In this document: in pieces, positions 12,945 through 22,330 of the stretch | Position numbering within the stretch: position 1 is the first letter of the stretch | How the letters are laid out: each line of letters begins with the position of its first letter | DNA from: a virus | Length of the DNA stretch: 25,697 nt | Reading direction: 5' to 3' (one strand) | IMG/VR virus record: IMGVR_UViG_3300049423_000004 | Span: 1 to 25,697 of that record | Made by a program: the position numbers and the translations under genes | The notes under the pieces: generated by a model | Databases searched by the model: none | The model's input: only the letters and a program-made list of their open reading frames with translations | What the model was told of the DNA's origin: nothing

Positions 12945-13340
12945 ATGACTGATTTGGAAAAACTCATTCCCCAGGACACCCTGGTGCAGGTGGCAGGCGA
13001 AACCATTGCGATATCCCCCCTCAAAGTGGGCCAGTTGCCTGCTTTCCTGCGGGTGATCGCACCCGTGATGGCGCAATTGAGCCAACCGCAAATCAACTGG
13101 CTGGCGCTGTTTGGCGAGCGTGGTGACGATTTGTTGAACGCCATCGGCATCGCAGTCAAAAAACCGCGCGAGTGGGTGGACGACTTGGCAGCGGACGACG
13201 CGTTGCTGCTGGCAGCCAAGGTGATGGAGGTCAACGCTGATTTTTTTACCCGAACGGTGATTCCCAAACTCGACGGTCTGTTCAGTCTGGGCCAGGGCAT
13301 TCGGGAGGCCAATACTGGTTCGACCTTACCCAGCGCCTGA
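12945..13340 (+). CDS. tail assembly chaperone, short form (gpG-like)
   Basis: The 131-residue protein binds the tape measure during tail assembly in known systems. The N-terminus (LEKLIPQDTLVQVAGETIAI) and SPLKVGQLPAFLRVIAPV, then VKKPREWVDDLAADDALLLAAKVMEVNADFFTR, match small chaperones encoded between tail tube and tape measure. The start at 12945 is favoured by GAAAGG just upstream. The frame extends to 12894 but would overlap the tube gene. A T7 run at codons 100-101 with an upstream GGAGGT makes a fraction of ribosomes shift -1 into the extension at 13247-13537. Confidence 0.8.
   Translation: MTDLEKLIPQDTLVQVAGETIAISPLKVGQLPAFLRVIAPVMAQLSQPQINWLALFGERGDDLLNAIGIAVKKPREWVDDLAADDALLLAAKVMEVNADFFTRTVIPKLDGLFSLGQGIREANTGSTLPSA
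13226..13247 (+). promoter_or_regulatory. programmed -1 frameshift signal
   Basis: T TTT TTT (13241-13247) is read in frame as Phe-Phe. GGAGGT (13226-13231) lies 9 nt upstream, the spacing of Shine-Dalgarno-like stimulators such as that of dnaX. The -1 frame has a TGA (13238-13240) immediately before the run and is then open to 13537. A 3' stimulatory hairpin was not obvious. Confidence 0.7.
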
Positions 13341-13537
13341 TCGGGCATGGCCACCGGCTGCCCGACATCCTGGACTACACGCTGGCGCAGTTGAAAGGCT
13401 TTGCTGCTGCCAGCTCTCGCCTGGACAGCGCGCGTGATGCCCAACTCCTGTCCCTGATTGCCATTGGCAGCCGGGGCGACTCCAAAAACCTCGATCAAAC
13501 GCTTGAACGTCTGACCACTGCATCAAACCCGAAATGA
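13247..13537 (+). CDS. tail assembly chaperone -1 frameshift extension (GT-like)
   Basis: This -1 frame encodes 96 residues with no ATG or GTG start, only an internal TTG and a few ATT/ATC, so it is expressed only as a fusion with the upstream chaperone. Joined at the T7 site it gives a product of about 197 residues. The well-formed part (WFDLTQRLIGHGHRLPDILD, then YTLAQLKGFAAASSR) is helical, with codon use like the neighbours. Its stop overlaps the next gene's ATG as ATGA (13534-13537), which supports it being real. This mirrors lambda G/GT, in which the T domain recruits tail tube protein. Codons 13248-13315 look better in the zero frame, so a slip site nearer 13315 cannot be excluded. Confidence 0.75.
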   Translation, partial: YPNGDSQTRRSVQSGPGHSGGQYWFDLTQRLIGHGHRLPDILDYTLAQLKGFAAASSRLDSARDAQLLSLIAIGSRGDSKNLDQTLERLTTASNPK

Positions 13538-14178
13538 AAATCTCCATTCGAATCGACAGCGCCGCCGCGCAAGCCCAGCTTCGCCGATGGGGTGGGGAGT
13601 TTCGCGACAAGGTCAAAAAGGCGGTGGCCAAGGCTATGGCGAAAGAGGCAGTGGAGATCAAACGAGACGTGCGCGACCAGGTGGCATCGCAACTGACGGT
13701 GGTGAAGAAGACCTTTCTCAATGGGTTCTCCGCCTACGTGATCGACAAAGATCCCAGTCGTTTGCCTGCGCTCTACGTAGGCTCGCGCATTCCCTGGGTC
13801 GGAATGCATGAGAACGGTGGCGTGATCTCGGCCAAGATGCTGATCCCCTTGCATGGCCGGGTCGGCCGCAAACGTTTCAAGGCACAGATTGCCGAACTGA
13901 TGCGGGGCGGCAACGCCTACTTCATCAAAAACGCCAAGGGCAACGTGGTGCTGATGGCCGAGAACATCAAAGAGCACGACCGACCCTTGGCCGGTTTCAA
14001 GCGTCGCTACCGCAAAGCCGAAGGAATCAAGCGCATCAAACGCGGTGCAGATATTCCGATTGCCGTACTGGTGCCGCGTGTCATGCTCAAAAAGCGACTC
14101 GACATTGAGCGACTGGTGGTGCGTCGCATCCCACGACTGGCAGCAGGCATCGAACAACAAATCCGCACGGTCGGATGA
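13534..14178 (+). CDS. minor tail protein (DUF6441 / gpZ-like)
   Basis: The 214-residue basic protein sits between chaperone and tape measure. The N-terminal half is helical (FRDKVKKAVAKAMAKEAVEI), followed by RLPALYVGSRIPWVGMHENGG and a beta-rich segment containing GGNAYFIKNAKGNVVLMAEN. The C-terminus has IAVLVPRVMLKKRLDIERLV. The MHENGG string and overall layout recall tail-completion proteins of the DUF6441 or gpZ type. The family call is tentative. ATGA overlap with the frameshift extension indicates coupling. Confidence 0.45.
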   Translation: MKISIRIDSAAAQAQLRRWGGEFRDKVKKAVAKAMAKEAVEIKRDVRDQVASQLTVVKKTFLNGFSAYVIDKDPSRLPALYVGSRIPWVGMHENGGVISAKMLIPLHGRVGRKRFKAQIAELMRGGNAYFIKNAKGNVVLMAENIKEHDRPLAGFKRRYRKAEGIKRIKRGADIPIAVLVPRVMLKKRLDIERLVVRRIPRLAAGIEQQIRTVG

Positions 14179-14200
14179 CCCTCAAATATTGAACTGACCC

Positions 14201-17200
14201 ATGGCCAACAACCGTATCGCCGTTTTAGTCGCCCTTGAAGGTGCAGATGACGGGCTTAAACGCGCCCTGAATTCTGCCCAGCAAAGCCTGGGTGAGTTGG
14301 CATCGACAGCCAAGACCGCAGGCGACAAGGCTGCGCGCGGTATGGCCGAGGTCAAAGCAGGCATGTCAGCGTTTGGCGATCAGGTGGCGACCGCCAAAAC
14401 GCAACTGCTGGCTTTCCTGTCTATCAACTGGGCGGCAGGCAAGGTGCAGGAGATCGTCCAGATTGCCGATGCCTGGAACATGATGGGCGCACGCCTGAAG
14501 CTGGCAACAGCCGGTCAGAATGAGTTTGTCACCGCGCAAAAAGCGCTGTTTGACATCGCTCAGCGTATTGGTGTGCCAATTCAGGAAGTCTCGACCCTGT
14601 ACGGCAAGTTGCAGCAAGCGGTGCGCATGCTCGGTGGTGAACAGAAAGATGCCTTGACCATCACGGAGAGCATCTCGCAGGCCTTGCGCCTGTCCGGTGC
14701 GTCGGCCACAGAAGCCCAGTCCTCACTCTTGCAGTTCGGACAAGCCTTGGCGTCCGGTGTGCTGCGTGGCGAGGAATTCAATTCAGTCGTCGAAAACTCA
14801 CCCCGTCTGGCCCAAGCGCTGGCCGACGGCTTGAACGTGCCCATTGGTCGGCTGCGCAAGTTGGCTGAAGAGGGTCGACTCACCGCTGACGTGGTGGTCA
14901 ACGCCTTGATGGGCCAAAAGGACAAGCTCGCCGCCGAGTACGCGCAACTTCCAGCAACCGTCGCACAGGCCTTTCAGCGCCTGCAAAACGCCTTCGGGCA
15001 GTGGGTCGCGCAGGTGGATGCCGCCACCGGCATCACCAAAAAGCTCGCCGATGGTCTGACCTGGCTGGCCACCAATCTTGATACGGTCATGCAGTGGCTC
15101 AAAAGAATAGCCGAAGTGGGACTGGCGGTGCTCATTTACCGGCTGCTGCCAGCGTTGGTCACCGCTTGGCAAACCGCTGGAGCCGCAGCCATCACCGCTG
15201 CCACCGCTACCTCTGCGGCCTGGGCCACCGCCAATTTATCGGTCACAGCAGCCATTGCCAGCGTCGGGCTGCTCAAAACCGCCTTTGCCGTGCTGGGTGC
15301 GTTCGCAGTGGGCTGGGAAATCGGCACCTGGCTGTCCGAGAAATTCGAGATCGTCCGCAAAGCGGGCATCTTCATGGTTGAAATCCTGGTCAAAGCAGTC
15401 GAAGTTCTGCAATACAGCTGGGAAGCGTTTGCAGCAATCTTTACCAGTGACACCATCGATGCTGCCACCAAGCGTCATGAAGCTCGGCTGGCCGAGATGA
15501 ATGTGATCTTCGCCCAGATGTATGCCGATGCCACCAAGGGTTCGGACACCGCCAAAGCGGCCATGACCACTGCGGCCACCACAGCAGAAGAGATTGCCAA
15601 AAAGCTGGAAGCTGTGCGTCAGGGAACCCAAGAAGCGGTCGGTCGTGGCGTTGAAGCGGTTCACTCCGCAGTGGAAAAGCTCAAATCCCGGCTGGGCGAG
15701 GTGGAACAGGCGGTCACCAAGGCCAATGGCGTGGTGACGGATGCGACAGCAAAAATGGCTGAAGCGTACAAGGGTCTGACGGCCATGGTGGAAGCCAACC
15801 TGCAAAAACAGGTCGATGCTGTGAAAGCACGCTACCAGCAGGAGCAGACGGCACTGGATTTGTCGAAGGCGTCAGAGGCAACCCAGATCGCCAAGTCAAC
15901 CCTGCTGCTCACTGACGCACTGACTCAGCAGACCACCCTGCGGCAAAAGGCCACCACGGACACCTTGAAACTCATCGATGACGAGTCCAGCGCCAGGGTG
16001 GCAGCAGCAGCCAAACAAGGCCTAACGGAAGCCGAGCGCAGCGCCAACGTCACCCGGGTCGAAAACGAGATTCTGGCGACCAAACGCCAGTCCATGGTCA
16101 TTGCCGCCACGGAATACCGCGCCCACATTGATGCGCTCAACGCTGAGGCCAACCGGCATCTGGCAGAAATTCAGCGCATCGAAGAAGCCAAACGGCTGCT
16201 GACGATGACCACGGAAGAAAAAATCCGTGAACTGCGTCGTCAGGGCATGACTGAATTTGAGGCCACGGAAGACCGCAAACGTCAGATCGTTGAGTTGCAG
16301 AGCAAGGCGCGTGATGCACTGGCCGCTGGTGAATTTGAGCAAGCCAAGCAGTTTGCGCAAAAGGCCATGGATTTGGCGGTGCAAGTGGGCAGTGCCCAAA
16401 CCGCTGAAGCCAAAAAGGCAGAGGAAGCCAAGAAGCAATCCGAGCAAGCGCACACCCAGGTCGTGACCCTGGAGTCACAGGCGCGTGAGGCTTCTCGCAA
16501 ACAGGAGTACGACAAGGCTGCCGACCTGATGCGCCAGGCAGACACCCTGCGGGCCGAACTGGCCCAGAAAACCAAGGATTCTGATACTGCGATCACCCAA
16601 GGCAAGCAGGGTATCAACACGGCCATTGGTGACATCCGCACATCCGAGGAAATCCTGGTCAAGACGCTTGATGCACAGGCGCAGGCACACCAAAACGCAG
16701 CCAAGTCGGCGTTGAGTGCGCGTGACCAGATCAAGCAGACCCTGACGGATACGGAAACCCAGATCGACCAGATCACCGCCAAGCTCAAAGATGGTTTGAA
16801 AGTCACACTGGACGCGGACACCACCCGGTTTGACAAGGCCATGGCTGATCTTGATAAGGCAATGGCCGAGAAAGAAAGGCTGCTGGTCATCAAGGCCGAT
16901 CTGGAACAGGCCCAGAAAAAGCTCCAGGAATATGAAGCTTTGCTCAAAGAAGGCAAGACGCTGCCGGTGGATGCCGATGTCAGCCAGGCCAAAGCGGCGC
17001 TGGACAAACTGACCGCCTATGCAAAGCAAAACTCGCTGATCGAGCTGCAAGTCACTTCTGAAAAAGCCCAAGCAGCGATCAACAATGTGGAAGGCATGAT
17101 CAATGCACTGGGTCGCATCCGCACTGAGTCGCAGCACAGTGTGAACACCAATGCCGATGCGGCGCGCTCGCAAATCTCCAGCCTCAACGGCATGAATACG

Positions 17201-18229
17201 TCGAGCACCCACACGATCTATGTGACCAAGGTCGAAACGAACGCGACGGGTGGACTAGTGGGCGCAGGTCTGCCGCACTTCGCTGTCGGCGGTGCAGTCG
17301 CTCCCATGGTGCAGTCTGCATTTGCCCGAATGACCGGTGGCTCCGTGCCGGGCTCGGGCGATCAAGACACGGTACCGCGCACGCTGGACGCTGGCGCGTA
17401 TGTGTTGCGCAAAGCGGCGGTGCGCAAATATGGTGCTACTACCCTGTCAAAAATTGCCAATGGTGTGGCCCGGTTTGCCACGGGCGGTTCGGTGGTAACC
17501 CCCGGTTCGAACGTCATCAAGCACAACAAGGACGCGGTGGAAGCCCAGCAAATGATCGAGTTGGGTTTGTCCGGAATGCGTCAGTATGTGCAGTGGATGC
17601 GCATGCAGTACGGTGCTTCCATGAGTATCGGATTCGAGTACGACACCATGGTGGGTTACGGCCAACTGGCCAACACCGACCGTAGAACCTTGGAGAGCCT
17701 GCTCAATCGCAAGCAACTCACAGGCAACGAAAAACAAAAGCTCGATGCCATCAAGGCCAACTGGCGGCAAGCCATGGCGCAGCCACTGGCCTATGGTAAA
17801 GACCTTGAACGCGACCTGATGGAATACATGGAGCAGCACCAGGGTGAGTTTTACCGGGGCGGTGGAGTGGCCAAGTCCGATACGGTTCCCGCCATGCTCA
17901 CTCCCGGCGAATACGTGGTCAACCGGTCAGCGGTGTCGCGCTTTGGCACCGGCTTTTTTGAGTCGCTCAACAACCTGAGCCTGCCAGCGCAAGCCCTGGC
18001 CGCGCGCGTGCAGGGCTTTGCCAGTGGTGGACTTGTTCAGTCACTGGTGCCATCTCTGGCATCACCCATGTCAGTGCCAAGACCTGAATTGGCGGCGAGC
18101 AGTGCTCCGGTACGAACAGTGCGAGTTGAACTGGCGGCGGGAAACCGCAGTGTGTCAGCCACGGTCGATGCTAGGGATGAAACCCGACTGCTGGACATCT
18201 TGAAACAAGCGAAATCACGCGCTTTTTAG
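14201..18229 (+). CDS. tail tape measure protein
   Basis: The 1342-residue protein sets tail length and is ejected with the DNA. The conserved tape-measure domain spans about residues 85-280 (FVTAQKALFDIAQRIGV, then VLRGEEFNSVVENSPRLAQA and GRLTADVVVNAL). A hydrophobic Ala-rich region follows at about 304-376 and may insert in the host membrane. The middle (about 420-1000) is long charged coiled coil, including two TPR-like repeats near 697-725 and 757-783 (SKARDALAAGEFEQAKQFA; SQAREASRKQEYDKAADLM). The C-terminus has two related Gly-rich modules, near 1047-1078 (PGSGDQDTVPRTLDAGAYVL) and 1220-1252 (KSDTVPAMLTPGEYVVNRSAV). No lysozyme or peptidase domain is evident. The Shine-Dalgarno is weak. 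Confidence 0.95.
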   Translation: MANNRIAVLVALEGADDGLKRALNSAQQSLGELASTAKTAGDKAARGMAEVKAGMSAFGDQVATAKTQLLAFLSINWAAGKVQEIVQIADAWNMMGARLKLATAGQNEFVTAQKALFDIAQRIGVPIQEVSTLYGKLQQAVRMLGGEQKDALTITESISQALRLSGASATEAQSSLLQFGQALASGVLRGEEFNSVVENSPRLAQALADGLNVPIGRLRKLAEEGRLTADVVVNALMGQKDKLAAEYAQLPATVAQAFQRLQNAFGQWVAQVDAATGITKKLADGLTWLATNLDTVMQWLKRIAEVGLAVLIYRLLPALVTAWQTAGAAAITAATATSAAWATANLSVTAAIASVGLLKTAFAVLGAFAVGWEIGTWLSEKFEIVRKAGIFMVEILVKAVEVLQYSWEAFAAIFTSDTIDAATKRHEARLAEMNVIFAQMYADATKGSDTAKAAMTTAATTAEEIAKKLEAVRQGTQEAVGRGVEAVHSAVEKLKSRLGEVEQAVTKANGVVTDATAKMAEAYKGLTAMVEANLQKQVDAVKARYQQEQTALDLSKASEATQIAKSTLLLTDALTQQTTLRQKATTDTLKLIDDESSARVAAAAKQGLTEAERSANVTRVENEILATKRQSMVIAATEYRAHIDALNAEANRHLAEIQRIEEAKRLLTMTTEEKIRELRRQGMTEFEATEDRKRQIVELQSKARDALAAGEFEQAKQFAQKAMDLAVQVGSAQTAEAKKAEEAKKQSEQAHTQVVTLESQAREASRKQEYDKAADLMRQADTLRAELAQKTKDSDTAITQGKQGINTAIGDIRTSEEILVKTLDAQAQAHQNAAKSALSARDQIKQTLTDTETQIDQITAKLKDGLKVTLDADTTRFDKAMADLDKAMAEKERLLVIKADLEQAQKKLQEYEALLKEGKTLPVDADVSQAKAALDKLTAYAKQNSLIELQVTSEKAQAAINNVEGMINALGRIRTESQHSVNTNADAARSQISSLNGMNTSSTHTIYVTKVETNATGGLVGAGLPHFAVGGAVAPMVQSAFARMTGGSVPGSGDQDTVPRTLDAGAYVLRKAAVRKYGATTLSKIANGVARFATGGSVVTPGSNVIKHNKDAVEAQQMIELGLSGMRQYVQWMRMQYGASMSIGFEYDTMVGYGQLANTDRRTLESLLNRKQLTGNEKQKLDAIKANWRQAMAQPLAYGKDLERDLMEYMEQHQGEFYRGGGVAKSDTVPAMLTPGEYVVNRSAVSRFGTGFFESLNNLSLPAQALAARVQGFASGGLVQSLVPSLASPMSVPRPELAASSAPVRTVRVELAAGNRSVSATVDARDETRLLDILKQAKSRAF

Positions 18230-18242
18230 CGGTCACTCACCC

Positions 18243-18650
18243 ATGGAACTAAAAAACCTCTTTAGTGGGGCCACGTTGACCCTGCCTGACGATTTGCTGT
18301 GGAGCGACGAACACGGCTGGAGTCCAGTGGTCTCGAGCGTGTCTTACCTGATCACTGGGTCTCTCTTGGTGCAGTCGGCCACACGGCAGGCGGGGCGGGC
18401 CATTACCCTGGTGGGCGCTGCCGACATGGCCTGGGTTACGAGATCGGTTGTCAATGTTCTGCGCGACTGGGTGGCACTGCCACTTGACGCGGTCAGTGGC
18501 CGCTTTGAGTTGACGCTCACCGATGCCCGAGTTTTCACGGTGGCATTTCGTCATGCCGACGGGGCTCTTGAAGCCGAGCCCGTCACTGGGTTTCCCGCAC
18601 GGTCAGAGGCTGACTTCTACCGCATCACCTTAAAGCTGATGCAAATCTAA
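18243..18650 (+). CDS. conserved small tail-tip protein after the tape measure
   Basis: The 135-residue protein starts just after the tape measure stop. Visible landmarks are LTLPDDLLWSDEHGWSPV, the Gly-rich QAGRAITLVG, and a beta-rich C-terminal half ending FYRITLKLMQI. I recall proteins of this layout in the same position in Pseudomonas and Burkholderia siphophages. By position they may be distal-tail or baseplate components, but no function is established. No cysteine, signal or catalytic motif is visible, and no clear Shine-Dalgarno precedes the ATG. Confidence 0.6.
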   Translation: MELKNLFSGATLTLPDDLLWSDEHGWSPVVSSVSYLITGSLLVQSATRQAGRAITLVGAADMAWVTRSVVNVLRDWVALPLDAVSGRFELTLTDARVFTVAFRHADGALEAEPVTGFPARSEADFYRITLKLMQI

Positions 18651-18664
18651 ATTCTGGAGCCTTC

Positions 18665-21600
18665 ATGCCCATTCTCACTGGCGACATCAAATTAGTTGCA
18701 TCCCAAGTCATGGACGACGTGCCCGAGGGCGGTGGCGCGCCCACGGCCACGGTCATCACGGACGGCACCAGCAATGCCATCTTTCCGGACATCTCTGAAC
18801 TCGACCGCGCTGGTGGTCGGGTGAATTTGCGAAAACTCCACGTCTCGGTGCAGACGATGGACACCGACACCTACATGGGCTCGAACATCATCGTCTCCGA
18901 GCCTCCAGCGGATCCCAATGTCAGTGTCACGCTGTTCAGTACCCGCGACACCTTTGATCGGCGCGATGCGGCTTCTGCCAGGGTGGAGAGCTACCTCACC
19001 AAAGGACCGATGTGGGGCGGCATGCTGCTGGAAAACCATATTGCTGGTCAGCGTGCCGTGCAAATCTTGCAGGGTGTGGATGCTGAACTGCCTCGAATTG
19101 GCCAGACCATGGTGCTGGTGCAAAACGAGGGGACAACCAACGAGAGAAACCAGTACATCCGAACCACTGAGGTCAGCGCAGTCAAGCGCAAGTTCGAGGA
19201 TAGCCAGGGAAAGATGGTCGACATGAACGTGGTGACCTGTTCTATCAGCGATGCACTGCGCACGGATTTTCAGGGGTCTGAAGGCAACGCCAAGGCGGCA
19301 CCAGCAGCGGGTGCGACCAAGGTGAGAGACACCACGGTCGCAGATGCAGGCTCCTACGTTGGCGTGGTGCCACTGGCCGCAGCCGCCATTCTCGGGACGT
19401 TCAGCATTCGCGCCAGCAGCGTCTACACCCAACTGGTGCCCAGTGCCCAGACGGAAACGCCTCTGGTCGATCTGAAACCCAACGGTGAACAGGTGGTTTT
19501 ATCCGCAGCTGGCGGACCGATGACGATCACCACCTCGGTGGCCCTCAACACCTCTCACACCATCAGCGTGGGCCAGGCCATCATGCCCAACACGCTCAAA
19601 CTGACCACCGGCAGCTTGACCTTGGTCGATGACGGTGGCTTGTTGTCTGCTGCTGGCAGCGCAGTCGGTGCGGTGGACTATGCCAATGGGCTGATTTCAA
19701 TCACCGATCCATCTGTGAGCTACGCTGGGGCCAAGACGATCGTGTACACACCCGCTGCAACGCCGGTGCGTTCCTTGCACACCGCCAGCTGGGCTGTCAC
19801 GGCCGAATCACGCTCCAGCACCCTGGTCGCGATCTTTGATCCTGCTCCAAAACCGGGCAGTTTCGCGCTCAGCTACCGAGCACAGGGGCGCTGGTACACA
19901 TTGCGCGATGCGGGCAATGGCCAGTTGCGCAGTGCCTTTGGCTCGGTGGGCGCTGGCACGCTCAATTTCAATACAGGATCGATGATGGTCACCCTCGCGG
20001 CCTTGCCCGACGCGGGTACGCAGGTGCTCGCCACTTATGGGCTGGCCACTGCCGACACGGCTGTTTATGGTGTTGCCATTGCAGCCCAATCCGTGTTCAC
20101 TCTGGCCCACCCTGGTGTGGCACCGGGTACGGTCACATTGACCTGGGTGACCGGCGGCGTGGATAAAACCGCCACTGACAACGGACAGGGGCTGCTAACC
20201 GGGGACGCCACCGGCAAAGTGGATTATCTGGATGGCGTGATCACTTTCAAACCACTGATCCTGCCCAGCTCTGGCGCACAGGTCAGCATTGAATACTCGT
20301 GGGGCCCACCGATTGAAGAGAATTTCCAGGCGCCCGAGCGTTTTGCGCCAGACGGTCACATCGAGATCGTTCTGGCCAACCCCAATGTGCTGGCGCGCAC
20401 GGTCAAGGTCGAGTGGAACACCGTGTTTGATGAGAAAGACCTGACCATTGAGGGTCAGATTTCTACCCGTTGGCTCTCCCTGACCTACAAGCCCAATCGC
20501 GACCCTATCGTCATCGTCCATGACAACGGGGCTGGTGGTTTTCAGACGCGTCCGGAGTGCGCAGGCGTGATCAATTACGCGGCTGGGACTTTGAGGTTCA
20601 AGCCCGATACCGTGATTGCATTACCGAAGCCCAACTGGACAAAGGTGGTCATCGGAACGCAGGTGATTGACAACGCTTGGTACACAGGCACCCTGGCCAC
20701 GGAGAAAACGGTGTTTGGCGGGTTCACCTACCAGACCATCGGGGCCATCATGCCCACCGACATGTCCGGGTATGTCAAGGTCACTTACCGCACCAGCGCT
20801 GCTGGCAACACCAACACCGAGGTGTTTCCGGTCAAGCTTGCGGTCGATCTGACGCAAAGCTCGAGCGAGCCCATTGTGGGCGGGTCATGCAGCTTCACGT
20901 TGGGTGGAACACGTTTTATTGACCGCCAGGGCTCACTGATCACCAACATTGATCCGGCAACAGGTTCCGGTCTGACCTCGGGCAGCATCAACTACTCAAC
21001 CGGTATGGCGAGTCTGACCGTGCTGCCAGTGGGTGCGACGAATTCGGGCGTCATCACCAGCATGGTGACCAGTCAGAGTCCGATGTCGGTAACAGACGTG
21101 CAATTCAGAACCAGCACAGCACCGATTCGACCCTCCAGTCTGGCGCTGCAGTTTGTGCTGGCTGACGACGATGCTCAGGTCTCGCACATCGTCACATCGG
21201 ATGCCAACGGCAAGATTGAGTCGGCCAACGTTACAGGCAAGGTGGACTATGAGACCGGCATTGTGTCGCTGGCTTTTGGCAAATGGGAGTTGGCCGCAGG
21301 CAACGAAACCAAGCCCTGGTATGACGCGTCCAAAATCATCGGCGGGCATATCTTTGTGGCTTCCGCCGTCATGGCTGACTCCATCCGTTATGCGGCGGTC
21401 GCCTACAGCTATCTTCCACTGGATGCCAATATCCTCGGCATTGACCCGGTGCGCTTGCCCAGCGATGGGCGGGTGCCGATCTTTCGCCCGGGTGGTTTTG
21501 CGGTGGTGGGCAACACCCAATCGATCGCGGCGACTGTCGCCAACGGTCAGACCATCAACTGCGCACGGGTGCGTTTGAGCCGGGTACGGGTTGTCGGGTT

Positions 21601-22288
21601 TGATGGCAATGTCATCAACGCAGGGTACTCAGTCGACCTTGAAGCGGGATTGGTGACCTTCACCTCTGTTACAGGCTACAGCCAGCCCGTGCGAATAGAG
21701 CACCGGGTCGAAGACATGGCGGTGGTCAGCGATGTGCAGATCAGCGGGGAGTTGACCTTTACCCGGCCACTCACCCATGACTACCCCGTCACCAGTCCAC
21801 CCAGCAGCTTTGTCTCAAGCGCATTGATCGCAGGCGACCTCAAAGCTCGTGTGTCTGTGCTGTTCGATCAGGCGACTTGGAACGGCACCACCTGGCTCGA
21901 TGGGGTCAGCGGTACTGCGGCAACCGGCACGTTCAACGATGTGCTGGCACCCATTGTGGTGACCAACAAGGGCGCAGTCAGTGAACGCTGGGCGCTGGTG
22001 TTCACCAACACCACGAGTTTCAACGTCATTGGTGAGCACGTCGGTGTGATTGCCATTGGCAGTACCAACACCGATCTGAGCCCCAACAACCCTGCGACCA
22101 ACACACCGTATTTCAAGGTTCCGGCATTGGGCTGGGGCATTGGCTGGGCAGCAGGAAACATGCTGCGCTTTAACACCGTCGGTGCCATGACACCGGTCTG
22201 GGTGGTGCGAACCATCCAACAAGGGCCAAACACCGGCATCCAGCACTCCTTCACCTTACTGTCTCGCGGCGACGTGGATCGCCCTTGA
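18665..22288 (+). CDS. large beta-rich tail protein with repeated G-x-V-D-Y modules
   Basis: The 1207-residue protein is probably a structural part of the tail tip. Residues about 40-250 form a conserved N-terminal region (RVNLRKLHVSVQTMDTDTY, NIIVSEPPADPNVSVTLFST, GGMLLENHIAGQRAVQI). From 330 on, a short motif G-x-[VIL]-[DN]-[YF]-x-x-G recurs at about 335, 431, 517, 634, 773 and 858, plus a degenerate copy at 987. It often follows a D-x-G-x-G-x-L turn, which suggests tandem Ig-like beta domains. The last 170 residues differ (QATWNGTTWLDGVSG, NKGAVSERWALVF, WVVRTIQQGPNTG). I recall relatives in Burkholderiales phages without known function. GGAG lies 7 nt before the ATG. Confidence 0.75.
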   Translation: MPILTGDIKLVASQVMDDVPEGGGAPTATVITDGTSNAIFPDISELDRAGGRVNLRKLHVSVQTMDTDTYMGSNIIVSEPPADPNVSVTLFSTRDTFDRRDAASARVESYLTKGPMWGGMLLENHIAGQRAVQILQGVDAELPRIGQTMVLVQNEGTTNERNQYIRTTEVSAVKRKFEDSQGKMVDMNVVTCSISDALRTDFQGSEGNAKAAPAAGATKVRDTTVADAGSYVGVVPLAAAAILGTFSIRASSVYTQLVPSAQTETPLVDLKPNGEQVVLSAAGGPMTITTSVALNTSHTISVGQAIMPNTLKLTTGSLTLVDDGGLLSAAGSAVGAVDYANGLISITDPSVSYAGAKTIVYTPAATPVRSLHTASWAVTAESRSSTLVAIFDPAPKPGSFALSYRAQGRWYTLRDAGNGQLRSAFGSVGAGTLNFNTGSMMVTLAALPDAGTQVLATYGLATADTAVYGVAIAAQSVFTLAHPGVAPGTVTLTWVTGGVDKTATDNGQGLLTGDATGKVDYLDGVITFKPLILPSSGAQVSIEYSWGPPIEENFQAPERFAPDGHIEIVLANPNVLARTVKVEWNTVFDEKDLTIEGQISTRWLSLTYKPNRDPIVIVHDNGAGGFQTRPECAGVINYAAGTLRFKPDTVIALPKPNWTKVVIGTQVIDNAWYTGTLATEKTVFGGFTYQTIGAIMPTDMSGYVKVTYRTSAAGNTNTEVFPVKLAVDLTQSSSEPIVGGSCSFTLGGTRFIDRQGSLITNIDPATGSGLTSGSINYSTGMASLTVLPVGATNSGVITSMVTSQSPMSVTDVQFRTSTAPIRPSSLALQFVLADDDAQVSHIVTSDANGKIESANVTGKVDYETGIVSLAFGKWELAAGNETKPWYDASKIIGGHIFVASAVMADSIRYAAVAYSYLPLDANILGIDPVRLPSDGRVPIFRPGGFAVVGNTQSIAATVANGQTINCARVRLSRVRVVGFDGNVINAGYSVDLEAGLVTFTSVTGYSQPVRIEHRVEDMAVVSDVQISGELTFTRPLTHDYPVTSPPSSFVSSALIAGDLKARVSVLFDQATWNGTTWLDGVSGTAATGTFNDVLAPIVVTNKGAVSERWALVFTNTTSFNVIGEHVGVIAIGSTNTDLSPNNPATNTPYFKVPALGWGIGWAAGNMLRFNTVGAMTPVWVVRTIQQGPNTGIQHSFTLLSRGDVDRP

Positions 22289-22330
22289 TGCCCAACTGAC
22301 CAAAACTCCCTCATTCTCAAAGGAAACAAT

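Noticed and set aside
16282-17212. Two long overlapping minus-strand frames opposite the tape measure
   Set aside because: They mirror the Ala/Gln/Lys-rich coiled coil, and their composition is explained by reverse-complement codons.
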